Assembly (NCBI GenBank): GCA_016217545.1
Contig: JACRHT010000012.1
Span: 930,001 to 994,000, forward strand
DNA: 64,000 nucleotides
Direction: 5' to 3'
DNA from: Opitutia bacterium
Lineage (GTDB): Bacteria > Verrucomicrobiota > Verrucomicrobiia > Opitutales > Opitutaceae
Shown: one piece after another, positions 36,137 through 44,916 of the stretch
Layout of the letters: each line of letters begins with the position of its first letter
Position numbering within the stretch: the first letter of the stretch is position 1
Program-made: the position numbers and the translations under genes
Notes under the pieces: generated by a model
The model's input: only the letters and a program-made list of their open reading frames with translations
The model's database searches: none
What the model was told of the DNA's origin: nothing

Positions 36137-36676
36137 ATGCTTATCCCGCTCCTTGTTTTCCTCGCCGCGCTCCTGGCCGGACTCGCGCTCGTGGTCGCGC
36201 GGCAACCGGCGGATTTCCGCTACGCGCGCAGCGTGGCGATCGCGGCGCCGCCGGGCGCGGTGTTCCCGCACCTGAACGACCTGCGCCGCCACGCGGCGTG
36301 GCAGCCGTGGGTGAAGACGGAGTGCGATCCGACGATCCAGCGCAGCTACACGGGGCCGGAGAGCGGCGTCGGCGCGACGTATGCCTGGCGCGGCAACGCG
36401 GCGGCCGGCGCCGGCCGCATGGTCGTGATCGAGAGCCGCGCCGGCGAATTGGTGCGGCTGCGCGAGGACTACGAGAAGCCGCTGGCGGCGAGTTGCCAGA
36501 TGGAGTTCGCGCTGGCGGCGGAGGGCGGAGCCACGCGCGCGACCTGGACGATGACGGGGCGGAACAGTTTCCTGATGAAGGCGATTCACCTGCTCATGCG
36601 GCGCTCCATCGAGCGTGAGCTGGAGAAAGGTCTGGCCGCGCTGAAGGCGTTGGTGGAGGGTCGCGCCCGCGCCTAA
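36137..36676 (+). CDS. SRPBCC-domain protein with an N-terminal membrane anchor
   Basis: Protein of 179 residues. A single helix (about 2-22, [19 protein letters not shown]) is followed by an SRPBCC/polyketide-cyclase-type fold: [32 protein letters not shown] is the usual first strand and helix, and the C-terminal helix [20 protein letters not shown] closes the cavity. These domains bind hydrophobic ligands. An upstream in-frame ATG at 36101 would place residues before the membrane helix. A YCII-type protein gene follows after eight bases, so the two are likely co-transcribed. Confidence 0.82.
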   Translation: MLIPLLVFLAALLAGLALVVARQPADFRYARSVAIAAPPGAVFPHLNDLRRHAAWQPWVKTECDPTIQRSYTGPESGVGATYAWRGNAAAGAGRMVVIESRAGELVRLREDYEKPLAASCQMEFALAAEGGATRATWTMTGRNSFLMKAIHLLMRRSIERELEKGLAALKALVEGRARA

Positions 36677-36684
36677 GGCTCGCC

Positions 36685-37107
36685 GTGCAAAAACCCTCCA
36701 CGCAAGTGATGCTGCTCTTCCGGGATTCGCAGCCGGAAGCCTACCGGGCGCTATCTCCCGAAGAGCGCCAACGGCTCATGCAGCGCTGGGGCGCATGGCT
36801 CGACGAGCTGACGGCGGCGGGCCAGCTCCTGCATGGCCAGCCGCTCGAGCAGCGCGGCTGCGTGGTCTCGGGCGCGGCCGGCGGGCTCGTGACCGACGGC
36901 CCGTTCGCGGAATCCAAAGAAGGTGTCGGCGGATACTTCCTCCTGTCGGTCCGCGATTTTGCGGAGGCGGTCGCGATTGCGAAACAGTGCCCGAGCCTGC
37001 CGCTCGGCCTCAGCGTCGAAGTGCGGCCGGTCGCGGAATTCAGCCCCAACCTGACCGAGCTGCGCGGCCGCCCGGCGGTCCCGGGAAACGAGCCTCTCCA
37101 CCCATGA
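36685..37107 (+). CDS. YCII/DGPF-domain protein
   Basis: Protein of 140 residues with the YCII (DGPF) alpha/beta domain. The name-giving stretch VTDGPFAESKEGVGGYFLL is present, with an N-terminal MLLFRDSQPEAYRALSPEER and a C-terminal VEVRPVAEF strand. Members are dimeric and often stand beside ECF sigma factors, but their biochemical role is mostly unknown. It begins at a GTG and overlaps the next gene by four bases (ATGA). Confidence 0.84.
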   Translation: MQKPSTQVMLLFRDSQPEAYRALSPEERQRLMQRWGAWLDELTAAGQLLHGQPLEQRGCVVSGAAGGLVTDGPFAESKEGVGGYFLLSVRDFAEAVAIAKQCPSLPLGLSVEVRPVAEFSPNLTELRGRPAVPGNEPLHP

Positions 37108-37541
37108 AAAACGACTCACCGGACAACCGGTCCGACGCTCCGGCGCCGCGCCACATCGGCCGCAGCATTCTGGCGGTGGCGGGCGGATTCATCCTCGTCG
37201 CTGTGCTCTCGACCGCGACGGATCAGCTCTGCCACGCTACGGGCCTGTATCCGCCGGCGGGCCGGCCCATGCCCGATGCGCTGTGGCTGTTGGCGTGGGG
37301 CTACCGGCTGGTGTTCCAGACGATCGGTGGCGGGTTGACGGCGCGGTGGGCGCCGCACCATCCCATGCGGCATGTGTGGATCCAGGGCTGGATCGGCACG
37401 GCGCTCTGCGCGGTGGCGGTCGCGGCGACTTGGAACCAGGGACCGGATTTCGGACCGAAATGGTATTCCATCGGCCTGACGTTGACGGCGCTGCCCTCGG
37501 TGTGGATCGGCGGCCGGTGGCTGGGGCCGCGCGGAGGTTGA
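37104..37541 (+). CDS. Hypothetical membrane protein
   Basis: Protein of 145 residues with a charged N-terminus (about 1-20) and about four hydrophobic segments (22-42, 63-82, 93-112, 121-139). It overlaps the YCII gene by four bases, so translation is coupled. The motifs DQLCHATGLYPPAG and TIGGGLTARWAPHHPMRHVW are distinctive but I cannot name a family. It ends the unit SRPBCC - YCII - membrane protein. Confidence 0.7.
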   Translation: MKNDSPDNRSDAPAPRHIGRSILAVAGGFILVAVLSTATDQLCHATGLYPPAGRPMPDALWLLAWGYRLVFQTIGGGLTARWAPHHPMRHVWIQGWIGTALCAVAVAATWNQGPDFGPKWYSIGLTLTALPSVWIGGRWLGPRGG

Positions 37542-37599
37542 CGCCTGGGCGGAGGCGCGGCGGGCGGCGGTCCGGGTTTCCTCCGCGTCGCGAGGCCGG

Positions 37600-37815
37600 C
37601 TAGTTGGGCGCGGCGTTGAGGTCGGCGAGCGCGCCGAGCGCGGGGAGCCGCGTGGTTTCCCACAGATCGTGGGCGTTGTGCTCGACCCAGCCGGGGCGGG
37701 GGAAGTGCTGGGCAAATTCCTGCTGCGCCGTGCCGTGTGCGCGGCCGCGGCGGTCGAAGACGATGGCGCGGGATGAAGTGGTGCCTTGATCGAGCGCGAG
37801 GACGTAGCGCGGCAT
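37600..37815 (-). pseudogene. glpK: Truncated duplicate of the 5' end of glpK
   Basis: The 71-codon frame opens [18 protein letters not shown] and then follows the glpK product for about 65 residues, diverging just before a TAG at 37600-37602. Hand alignment of roughly 165 bases against 35761-35930 gives about 94% identity, highest toward the 5' end. Only the ATP-loop part of a 498-residue enzyme is left, so the product cannot be a kinase. It lies about 1.7 kb from the intact gene in the same orientation, with three plus-strand genes in between. It could be an accident of recombination or a remnant of a lost paralogue. Confidence 0.85.
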
Positions 37816-37881
37816 GGCGACAACCTAGCGAGGCTGCATCCCCGCACCCAAGTTCCAAAACGCGCGCCCCTGGAGTCGAGG

Positions 37882-37900
37882 ATGTTCGTAATACGAACAT
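37882..37900. promoter_or_regulatory. Exact palindrome with core CGTAATACG (operator candidate)
   Basis: Arms ATGTTCGTA and TACGAACAT flank a single central A, so both 9-base arms are perfect. It sits 67 bases before the truncated glpK copy and about 195 bases before marR. The core CGTAATACG is shared with the palindrome near the ScfR-type gene at 52323-52343, but the outer bases differ. Confidence 0.5.
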
Positions 37901-38079
37901 TGAGGCGGGGCGCTGAGAGTGGGTGAAGGCGGAGGTTTTCCTGGGGGCGGTTGAGTGGGGGCAGGGTGGCGTGCCGCGGTGGGCTGTGTCGCGGGAAAGC
38001 TGTGCTGAGGGGGCTGTGCCGCGGTGTGATGGCGGTAACTGTGCGCCGGGCGCCGGCGTCGTCGGACTTGCCACCGATA

Positions 38080-38093
38080 GTAAGCTAGCTTAC
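38080..38093. promoter_or_regulatory. Palindromic operator candidate at the marR start
   Basis: GTAAGCTAGCTTAC is a perfect 14-base palindrome ending two bases before the marR ATG. A -35-like TTGCCA lies at 38068-38073. The position and symmetry fit autorepression by the MarR protein it precedes, which would also control the downstream efflux genes. Confidence 0.65.
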
Positions 38094-38095
38094 CG

Positions 38096-38590
38096 ATGCC
38101 GCCTCCCGTGCCACGCCTCCACGCCGCCGACACCCGCCAGGTCTCGCTGTTGCTCGCTGACATCAACCGGCAGGTGCGGCGCGTCTTCGACCGGCGCGTG
38201 CGGCATCTCGGGCTGACGCGTGCGCAGTGGATGTTCCTGTTCTATCTCGGGCGGGAGCCGGGCATCACCCAAAGCCAGCTCGCGGAGCTGATGCAGATGG
38301 AAAAGATCAGCGTGAGCCGGCAGGCGGACCGCCTCGAGCGTGCTGGCTGGATCGAGCGGCGCGACGACCGGGCGGACGCGCGGGCTTACCGGCTTTATCC
38401 GACGGCGCGCGCTGGCCGCGTGGTGGCGAAGCTCAACGAACTCGCGGACGAACTGCGGGCCGATTACCTCGACGGCGTTCCGCCGGAGCGGCTGACGGAG
38501 TTGATCGAGGACCTCACTCGCATTCGCGGCAATCTTCTCCGCCTGCGCGACGCCGAATCGGCCGGGCGCAACGGCACCTCCCTTTCATGA
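38096..38590 (+). CDS. MarR-family transcriptional regulator
   Basis: DNA-binding protein of 164 residues. The winged helix-turn-helix covers about 40-105: LTRAQWMFLFYLGREPGITQ, QLAELMQMEKISVSRQADRLERAGW and the wing ERRDDRADARAYRL. N- and C-terminal helices would form the dimer. It begins at ATG 38096, immediately after the palindrome GTAAGCTAGCTTAC, and its stop overlaps the adaptor gene start by four bases. It is probably the local repressor of the RND efflux operon, responding to an aromatic or drug-like ligand. Confidence 0.88.
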   Translation: MPPPVPRLHAADTRQVSLLLADINRQVRRVFDRRVRHLGLTRAQWMFLFYLGREPGITQSQLAELMQMEKISVSRQADRLERAGWIERRDDRADARAYRLYPTARAGRVVAKLNELADELRADYLDGVPPERLTELIEDLTRIRGNLLRLRDAESAGRNGTSLS

Positions 38591-39765
38591 AAACGTTCGT
38601 TTCCTCTCGTCTGTGTTTCGTTGCGAGTTTGGCGCTCGCGCTCGGCTTGCTTGCCGGCTGCGGCAAGTCCGGTTCCGCCGCGCGCGGCGGAAGCGCGCCC
38701 GCCGTGCCGGTGCAGGTCGCGAAAGCGAGCAAGGCCGACGTGCCCCGTTGGATCGAATCCATCGGCAACGTGCAGGCGCAGCGCTCCGTCGTCGTGAAAT
38801 CCCAGGTCGACGGCATCATCGCGCAGGTGCACCTCCAGGAAGGCGACGAGGTCCAGGCGGGCGACCGCATCGTCACGCTCGATCGCCGGCCGTTCGAGAA
38901 CGCCGTGCTCGTCGCCCGGGCCGCGCTTGCCACCGCGAAGGCGCAGGCCGAGCAGGCGACGATCGACGCCGAACGCTATTCCCATCTCGACCAGCAATCG
39001 GCGATTTCGAAGGAGGCCTACGCGCAATACATGACGCGCGCGCAGACGACGAAAGCCGACGTGCAGGCCAAGGAAGCCGCGCTTGCCAACGCCGAGCTGC
39101 AGCTCGGCTACACCGAGATCAAGGCGCCGTTCGCGGGCCGCGCCGGCCAGCTGTTGTTGCACGAAGGCGCGCTCGTGAAGGCCAACGACGCCAACACCTC
39201 GATCGTCTCGATCAACCAGCTCGCGCCGATCGCTGTCAGTTTCTCCGTGCCGGAAACCGCGCTGCCGCTCATCCGCTCGGCCATGGCCAGCGGCACGGCA
39301 GCGGTCGCCGTCACTGAGCGCGCCTCGGGTGTGCGACGCACGGACGGCAAACTCGGCTTCATCGACAATACCGTCGACGCGACGACGGGCTCCGTGACTT
39401 TGAAGGCGGTCTTCGCGAATACCGATCACGTGCTCTGGCCCGGGCAGTTCGTGCACGTGAAGACGCTCGTCGACGTGACCAAGGGAGTCTTCGTCGTGCC
39501 CACGACGGCGGTGCAGACGACGCAGGACGGCTCGACGCTCTACGTCGTGAAGGCAGACAAGACCGTCGAGCTGCGCAACGTGAAGGTCGTGCGCACCGAC
39601 GGCGACCGCACGCTGCTCGCCTCGGGCGTGCAGGATGGCGAGACGGTCGTCACCGACGGCCAGCTCCGCCTGCTGCCGGGCGCGAAAGTCGAGTTCGCCA
39701 CTCTCGCCACCACCAACAGCGGAAACGGAGCTGCCGCCGCGGCCGCCGCCGCCGCGCAGGACTGA
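38587..39765 (+). CDS. RND efflux periplasmic adaptor (MFP) lipoprotein
   Basis: Adaptor of 392 residues with a lipoprotein signal: lipobox LLAGC puts the lipidated cysteine at residue 25. Domain order follows MexA/MdtA: a first half of the lipoyl domain (VVVKSQVDGIIAQVHLQEGDEVQAGD), an alpha-helical hairpin (about 100-160), the second lipoyl half (LGYTEIKAPFAGRAG), beta barrel and membrane-proximal domain (VVPTTAVQTTQDGSTLYVV). The C-terminus is Ala-rich. It joins the inner-membrane pump to an outer-membrane channel that is not in this operon. The start overlaps marR by ATGA. Confidence 0.92.
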   Translation: MKTFVSSRLCFVASLALALGLLAGCGKSGSAARGGSAPAVPVQVAKASKADVPRWIESIGNVQAQRSVVVKSQVDGIIAQVHLQEGDEVQAGDRIVTLDRRPFENAVLVARAALATAKAQAEQATIDAERYSHLDQQSAISKEAYAQYMTRAQTTKADVQAKEAALANAELQLGYTEIKAPFAGRAGQLLLHEGALVKANDANTSIVSINQLAPIAVSFSVPETALPLIRSAMASGTAAVAVTERASGVRRTDGKLGFIDNTVDATTGSVTLKAVFANTDHVLWPGQFVHVKTLVDVTKGVFVVPTTAVQTTQDGSTLYVVKADKTVELRNVKVVRTDGDRTLLASGVQDGETVVTDGQLRLLPGAKVEFATLATTNSGNGAAAAAAAAAQD

Positions 39766-39768
39766 GCC

Positions 39769-42700
39769 ATGAATCTCCCCGCCCTCTGCATCCGCCGGCC
39801 GGTGATGACGACGCTGTTGACCGCAGCGCTGTGCATCTTCGGCGCGATGGCCTACAAGCTTCTCCCGGTCTCCGACCTGCCGAACATTGATTTCCCCACG
39901 ATCGTCGTCACCGCGAGCCTTCCCGGCGCCACTCCGGAAACGATGGCCAGCGCGGTCGCGACGCCGCTCGAACAACAGTTTTCCACCATTGCCGGCATCG
40001 ACTCGATGACGTCGACCAGCGCGCTCGGCAGCACGACGATCACGATCCAATTTTCCCTCGATCGCACGATCGACGCCGCAGCGCAGGACGTGCAGGCCGC
40101 CATCGCGGCCGTGCAGCGCCGGTTGCCCACGGACATGCCGGCGCCGCCGTCGTTTCGCAAAACCAACCCCGCCGACCAGCCGATCCTCTACCTCGCGCTC
40201 GCTTCGCCGACGTTGCCGCTCTCGGTGGTCAACGAATACGCCGAAACCATCCTCGGCCAGCGCATCTCGACCGTCGACGGCGTGGCGCAGGTGCAGATTT
40301 ACGGCGCGCAGAAATACGCGCTGCGCGTCCGCCTCGATCCGCGCGCGCTCGCGGCCAAGGGCATCGCTCTCGAGGAAGTTCGGGCTGCGCTCTCCTCGCA
40401 TAACGTCAACCTGCCGACGGGCGTCCTCGACGGCCCGCAGCAGGCGATGACGGTCGTCGCCACCGGCCAGCTCGCGAGCAGCGGCGAGTTTTCCAACATC
40501 GCCGTCGCCTACCGCAACGGCGCGCCGGTGCGCCTGAGCGAACTCGCGCAGGTGATCGACAGCGTGCAGGACAACCGCGTCGCCAGCTGGTTCTATCGCA
40601 ACGGCCAGGGCAACCGCTCCGTCGTGCTCGCCGTGCAGAAACAACCCGGCACGAACACCGTCGCGGTCGTCGACCGCGTGCGCGCGCTGCTGCCGGCGTT
40701 CGTGGCGCAGTTGCCGGCGTCGGTGCAGTTGAACGTCCTCGCGGATCGTTCCGAGACGGTGCGCGAGTCGGTGAACGACGTGCAGTTCACGCTCACGCTC
40801 GCGATCGTCCTCGTGGTGCTCGTGATCTTCGTGTTCCTGCGCAACGTCCGCGCGACCGTCATCCCGGGCATCGCCATCCCGCTGGCGCTCGCAGGCACAT
40901 TCGTCGCGATGTATTTCGCGGGCTTCACGCTCGATAACCTTTCGCTGCTCGCGCTGACGCTCTCGGTCGGCTTCGTCGTGGACGACGCGATCGTCATGCT
41001 CGAGAACATCGTCCGCTACACCGAGCAGGGCATGCCGGTGCGCGAGGCGGCATTCAAGGGGTCGGGCGAGATTGGATTCACGATTCTCTCGATGACGCTG
41101 TCGCTGGTCGCGGTGTTCATTCCCGTGCTGTTCATGGGCGGCATTCTCGGTCGGTTGCTGCACGAGTTCGCGGTGACGATCACGGCGTCGATTCTCGTGT
41201 CGGGCGTCGTGTCGCTCACGCTTACGCCGATGCTGTGCAGCCGCTTCCTGCAGGCGCATCCGGTCGGCTCGGTCGAGAAACACGGCCGCCTCTACGAGGC
41301 GTTCGAGACGTTTTTCAACCGCATGCGCGATTTCTACGAGCGGACGCTGCGCCTCGCACTGCGGCATCGCCTCATCACGGTCGGCGTCGCGCTGCTCATG
41401 GCGATCCTGACGGTCGTGGTCGCGCGCGTGTTGCCGACGGGCTTCATCCCGACCGACGACACGGGGCAGATCTTCGCGTTCACGGAGGCGGCGCAGGACG
41501 TGTCGTTCGCGGAAATGGTGAAGCACCAGCAGGCCGCCGCCGCGATCCTCGCGAAGAACCCGAACGTCACGATGTTCATGTCCGCGATCGGCGGCGGTCC
41601 GTCGGCGACGAACAGCAACCAAGGCCGCTTCTTTATCATCTTGAAGGATCGCCACGAACGGCCGCACGCCGCCGTCATCGCGCAGCAGCTGCGCGTGCAG
41701 CTGGCGGGCATCCCGGGCTTGCGGGTGTTCCCGCAGTTGCTCCCGCCGATCCGCCTCGGCGGCTCGCTCACGAAGGCGCTGTATCAGTTCACGCTCTTCG
41801 GCAGCGATCTCAACGAACTCTACGCCGCCGCGCGCAAGATGGAGGGCAAGATGCGCGACCTCGGCGGGCTGCAGGACGTGAACTCGGATTTGCAGATCTC
41901 GAATCCGCAGCTGCGCGTCGACATCAACCGCGACCGCGCGGCCGCGCTCGGCGTCACACCGGCGCAGATCGAGGATGCACTCTACAGCGCCTACGGTTCG
42001 CGGCAGGTCTCCACGATCTACACGCCGACGAACCAATACTACGTCATCATGGAGACGGCGCCGGAATTCCAGAAGAGCCCCGAGTCACTCTCGCTCATCT
42101 ACATCAAGGGCCGGAACGGCAAACTCGTGCCGCTCGACACCGTGGCCGCGCTGCGCCGCGAAGTCGGCCCGCTCACCGTCAACCACCTCGGGCAACTGCC
42201 AGCGGTCACGATCTCGTTCAACCTGAAGCCCGGTTACTCACTCGGCGAAGCGTCCGCCGTCGTGAGCGAACTTGCGCGCAAGGAGTTGCCCGCGACGATC
42301 AGCTACGGCTTCCAGGGCTCGGCGCAGGCGTTCGCGTCGTCGCTGCAAGGACTCGGCCTGCTGCTGATCATGGCGGTGCTCGTGATCTACGTCGTGCTCG
42401 GCATCCTCTACGAGGATTTCATTCACCCGCTGACCATTCTCTCGGGCCTGCCCGCGGCGAGCTTCGGCGCGTTGTTCACGCTCTGGGCGTTCCGCGAGGA
42501 GCTGAACGTGATGGGCTATGTCGGTGTGATCCTGCTCATCGGCATCGTGAAGAAGAACGCGATCATGATGATCGATTTCGCGATCGCGAAGGAGCGCGAG
42601 CAGGGCGAGGCGTTCGTGGCGGAGAAAGCGATCTTCGAGGCGTGCCTCGTGCGCTTTCGTCCGATCATGATGACCACCTTCGCGGCGCTCGCGGGCGCCG

Positions 42701-42909
42701 TGCCGATCGCACTCGGTCTCGGTGCCGGCGCCGATTCGCGCCGGCCGCTCGGTCTTGCGGTGGTCGGCGGCCTGGTCGTTTCGCAGGCGCTGACGCTCTA
42801 CATCACGCCGGCGATCTACGTCTACATGGATCGTTTCACGCGCTGGCTCGCGACGCGTCGCGGTCGTCCGGTGCACGGCAGTTCCACCGCCGAGGCGCTG
42901 GCGAAGTGA
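39769..42909 (+). CDS. RND-type multidrug efflux transporter (MdtB/MdtC-like)
   Basis: Inner-membrane proton-drug antiporter of 1046 residues, the standard HAE1 length. The N-terminus (CIRRPVMTTLLTAALCIFG) precedes the porter domain with NIDFPTIVVTASLPGATPETM. The transmembrane block carries the paired aspartates needed for proton transfer in LSVGFVVDDAIVMLENIVRY, and the second half has LIGIVKKNAIMMIDFAIA and a C-terminal ALTLYITPAIY. The sequence leans to the MdtB/MdtC side. It begins three bases after the adaptor stop. An outer-membrane TolC partner must be encoded elsewhere. Inverted repeats follow its stop. Confidence 0.93.
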   Translation: MNLPALCIRRPVMTTLLTAALCIFGAMAYKLLPVSDLPNIDFPTIVVTASLPGATPETMASAVATPLEQQFSTIAGIDSMTSTSALGSTTITIQFSLDRTIDAAAQDVQAAIAAVQRRLPTDMPAPPSFRKTNPADQPILYLALASPTLPLSVVNEYAETILGQRISTVDGVAQVQIYGAQKYALRVRLDPRALAAKGIALEEVRAALSSHNVNLPTGVLDGPQQAMTVVATGQLASSGEFSNIAVAYRNGAPVRLSELAQVIDSVQDNRVASWFYRNGQGNRSVVLAVQKQPGTNTVAVVDRVRALLPAFVAQLPASVQLNVLADRSETVRESVNDVQFTLTLAIVLVVLVIFVFLRNVRATVIPGIAIPLALAGTFVAMYFAGFTLDNLSLLALTLSVGFVVDDAIVMLENIVRYTEQGMPVREAAFKGSGEIGFTILSMTLSLVAVFIPVLFMGGILGRLLHEFAVTITASILVSGVVSLTLTPMLCSRFLQAHPVGSVEKHGRLYEAFETFFNRMRDFYERTLRLALRHRLITVGVALLMAILTVVVARVLPTGFIPTDDTGQIFAFTEAAQDVSFAEMVKHQQAAAAILAKNPNVTMFMSAIGGGPSATNSNQGRFFIILKDRHERPHAAVIAQQLRVQLAGIPGLRVFPQLLPPIRLGGSLTKALYQFTLFGSDLNELYAAARKMEGKMRDLGGLQDVNSDLQISNPQLRVDINRDRAAALGVTPAQIEDALYSAYGSRQVSTIYTPTNQYYVIMETAPEFQKSPESLSLIYIKGRNGKLVPLDTVAALRREVGPLTVNHLGQLPAVTISFNLKPGYSLGEASAVVSELARKELPATISYGFQGSAQAFASSLQGLGLLLIMAVLVIYVVLGILYEDFIHPLTILSGLPAASFGALFTLWAFREELNVMGYVGVILLIGIVKKNAIMMIDFAIAKEREQGEAFVAEKAIFEACLVRFRPIMMTTFAALAGAVPIALGLGAGADSRRPLGLAVVGGLVVSQALTLYITPAIYVYMDRFTRWLATRRGRPVHGSSTAEALAK

Positions 42910-42918
42910 GTTTGCGAG

Positions 42919-42991
42919 GGTAGGGCGCGACCGCTGGGCGCGCCGGGTGAGCGGCATCACGTTTCGGCGGGCCCAGCGGTCCCGCCCTACC
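42919..42991. repeat. Long imperfect hairpin of the GTAGGGCG repeat family
   Basis: Two 21-base arms, 42919-42939 and 42971-42991, match at 20 of 21 positions in inverted orientation around a 31-base loop. Each arm fits GTAGGGCGNGACCGCNGGGC plus one base. It begins ten bases after the RND pump stop codon. Confidence 0.85.
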
Positions 42992-43018
42992 ACACACGAG
43001 CGCGAACCGACGGAGTAG

Positions 43019-43104
43019 GGCGGCGGGTCGCTTCGCCGCCGTGGTGGAGCGCGTTGTCCCGAACGCGTTCTCGCTTGAGCGCGTTGAGGTCAACGCGCTC
43101 CACC
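43019..43104. repeat. Further inverted repeats between converging genes
   Basis: A small hairpin (GGCGGCG / CGCCGCC, 43019-43040) is followed by 14-base arms GGTGGAGCGCGTTG (43043-43056) and CAACGCGCTCCACC (43091-43104). A competing fold pairs 43077-43087 with 43090-43100 across two bases. Together with the preceding hairpin these structures fill almost the whole intergenic region. T-runs are short, so an intrinsic terminator role is not clear. Confidence 0.75.
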
Positions 43105-43109
43105 TTTCT

Positions 43110-43880
43110 TCAGAATCGGTAGCTGAGGCGCAGTCCGGCCCCGACGTCGGGGCTGGCATCAGTGAAGCCCTTGAGCGCGTAGGCGAACACGCGCCAGCGG
43201 TCGTTGACGTCGTGCGTCACGGCCAGCATCGCATCACTCGCCGCGTCAGCGCCGTCGGCGATGCGCGAGCTCCAATCGTAACCGACGGTGACGACCGTCC
43301 GGTCGGATGTGCGGAAGTGTGCGCCGGCGGACGCGTAGGGACCGTCGCGCAATTGATAGCGGTCGCTATCGCCGAGCACGCGGTAGCCACCCGTCACGTA
43401 GGGCGTCACGTTGTCGAACGTGCGATAGACGTTCAGCTGGCCGTAGTAGTCGGCTTCGCCCGTGCCGAGTCCGCGCGCTTCGTCGGCGGTCGGGATTTTT
43501 GCGCGGAAGGTCGTGTCGATGCGCACGCCGTTGGCGAACGGATCGGCGCGATAGGTGGCGTCGGCGAAGAGGTCGCCGAGACCAGACTCCGAGGCCGCGG
43601 TCGGGCGCGTGAGGTTGCCGGAGCCGCCGGTGAGCGCGGCGGCGGAGGGGCCCTTGATCGTGAGCCAGGAGGTGAAGGCGCGGAAGATCCACGGGCCCGA
43701 ATCGTAGGTGAGTTCGACGGGCACCGAGGTGACGGTCGTGTCGCTCGCGAGGCCGTAGCTGCCGCGCGAATAGTCGAAGCCGGTGGCGAGGCTGGTCTTG
43801 GCGGTGGGTGCGTCGGTTTGCGCGAGCAAGGCGCCGGCCGTGAGCGCACCGCCGAGGAGGAGGGGGCGGAGATTTTTCAT
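43110..43880 (-). CDS. Outer-membrane beta-barrel protein of unknown function
   Basis: Protein of 256 residues with a signal peptide (about 1-20, ending LLAQ). The mature part alternates polar and hydrophobic residues in many short strands (VTPYVTGGYRVLG, VVTVGYDWSSR, RVFAYALKGF) and ends with LRLSYRF, the terminal phenylalanine typical of outer-membrane proteins. This is the pattern of small transporter-like barrels found near efflux systems. It converges on the RND pump gene. No ligand can be inferred. Confidence 0.72.
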   Translation of the reverse strand: MKNLRPLLLGGALTAGALLAQTDAPTAKTSLATGFDYSRGSYGLASDTTVTSVPVELTYDSGPWIFRAFTSWLTIKGPSAAALTGGSGNLTRPTAASESGLGDLFADATYRADPFANGVRIDTTFRAKIPTADEARGLGTGEADYYGQLNVYRTFDNVTPYVTGGYRVLGDSDRYQLRDGPYASAGAHFRTSDRTVVTVGYDWSSRIADGADAASDAMLAVTHDVNDRWRVFAYALKGFTDASPDVGAGLRLSYRF

Positions 43881-43964
43881 GGGTGAAGGCTCCGATTCAC
43901 GCCGGGGCGTGCGCCGCCCCGGCGGAAAGGGAGAGGATGTCCGGGTGGTGGGTGCGGATGCGGG

Positions 43965-44714
43965 TCAGGACTTCGGCTCGGTCGCGGACGCGCTGCTGTC
44001 GACCGCGGCGCTGGCAGCCACGACTGCATCCGCGTAGGCGGAGTAGTCCTGGGCCAGTTGGGCCTGCACTTCGCCCCACGTGGTTTCCTTCGCGGATTTC
44101 ACGGCGGTGCGCAGGGAGGCGCGCAGCTCCTTTTCCTTGGCGCGGACGTTCCGCATCGCGCGGGCGAGGTCGTCGCGGGCGCGATCGCCGGCGGCGTTGG
44201 CGCGGGTCTTGAGGTTGGCGAGCGCCTTTTCGCTCATCTCGATCCTCGCTTCGATGTCGGCGGAGAGCTGCTTCCGCGATTCGAACGTCGCTTGTTGGAT
44301 CTGCGTGGTGGTCGCGGCCGTGTTGACGGTGGCGTTGATGCCTTGGGTCGCGGCGACGTCGAGTCCAGCGGCGCCATGCAGCTGGCCGGTCGCCGAGGCG
44401 TTGGCGCTGCCCACGACGGTGGGATAATTCGAGGCGCTGGCGGAGGCGCCGACGGCGCTCGTGGTGGCCGTGGCCGCTGTCGCGGCGTTGGTGGCGGGCG
44501 GCAGAACCGGCGCGCGGACGGTGGCTGCGGTGGCGGCGGCGTTCTGCGCGGCCGCCGAGGCGTTCACGGCGGCGGGCGGAGGCGGCATCGGCGGCACGAC
44601 GGGACGGACGCTGGCAGCGGCATTGGTCGCCGAGTTGACCAGCTGAGCGGAACCACTGGCGGCGACACCGGCGACGGAAGCGGCAACGAGGAGGCAACGG
44701 ATCGTGGTATTCAT
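43965..44714 (-). CDS. Alanine-rich secreted protein with C-terminal coiled coil
   Basis: Protein of 249 residues with a signal peptide (about 1-23). The first half is Ala/Val/Pro/Thr-rich low complexity (including PVVPPMPPPPAAV). The second half, about 135-235, is charged and helical (SADIEARIEMSEKALANL, RAKEKELRASLRTAVKSA) and predicts a coiled coil. I recognise no family. Real coding is supported by the signal peptide, a sensible ATG and consistent third-position GC. It lies 84 bases before the barrel gene on the same strand and may share its transcript. Confidence 0.7.
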   Translation of the reverse strand: MNTTIRCLLVAASVAGVAASGSAQLVNSATNAAASVRPVVPPMPPPPAAVNASAAAQNAAATAATVRAPVLPPATNAATAATATTSAVGASASASNYPTVVGSANASATGQLHGAAGLDVAATQGINATVNTAATTTQIQQATFESRKQLSADIEARIEMSEKALANLKTRANAAGDRARDDLARAMRNVRAKEKELRASLRTAVKSAKETTWGEVQAQLAQDYSAYADAVVAASAAVDSSASATEPKS

Positions 44715-44916
44715 GCTGTATCCTTGGTTTGAGGGTTGGGTTCGCATTCCCTCGGACTAGGCGCGCGGCGGCGAAGTTCGCGGCGGGGCGAAACTATTCC
44801 CGTCGGTTGGTCGGAACCTTCCGCGCCGCCGGCGGTAGCGCGGAATGGCCGGCAAATCACCGGAGAAAAATCCCCGATGGACCGAGCGGCTCTCTGGCCG
44901 GCGAATGCGCGCGGGA

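Noticed and set aside
38464-42036. A long open minus-strand frame across the RND efflux genes
   Set aside because: Composition is dominated by Arg, His and Asp with no fold pattern, and it covers the well-supported adaptor and pump genes.
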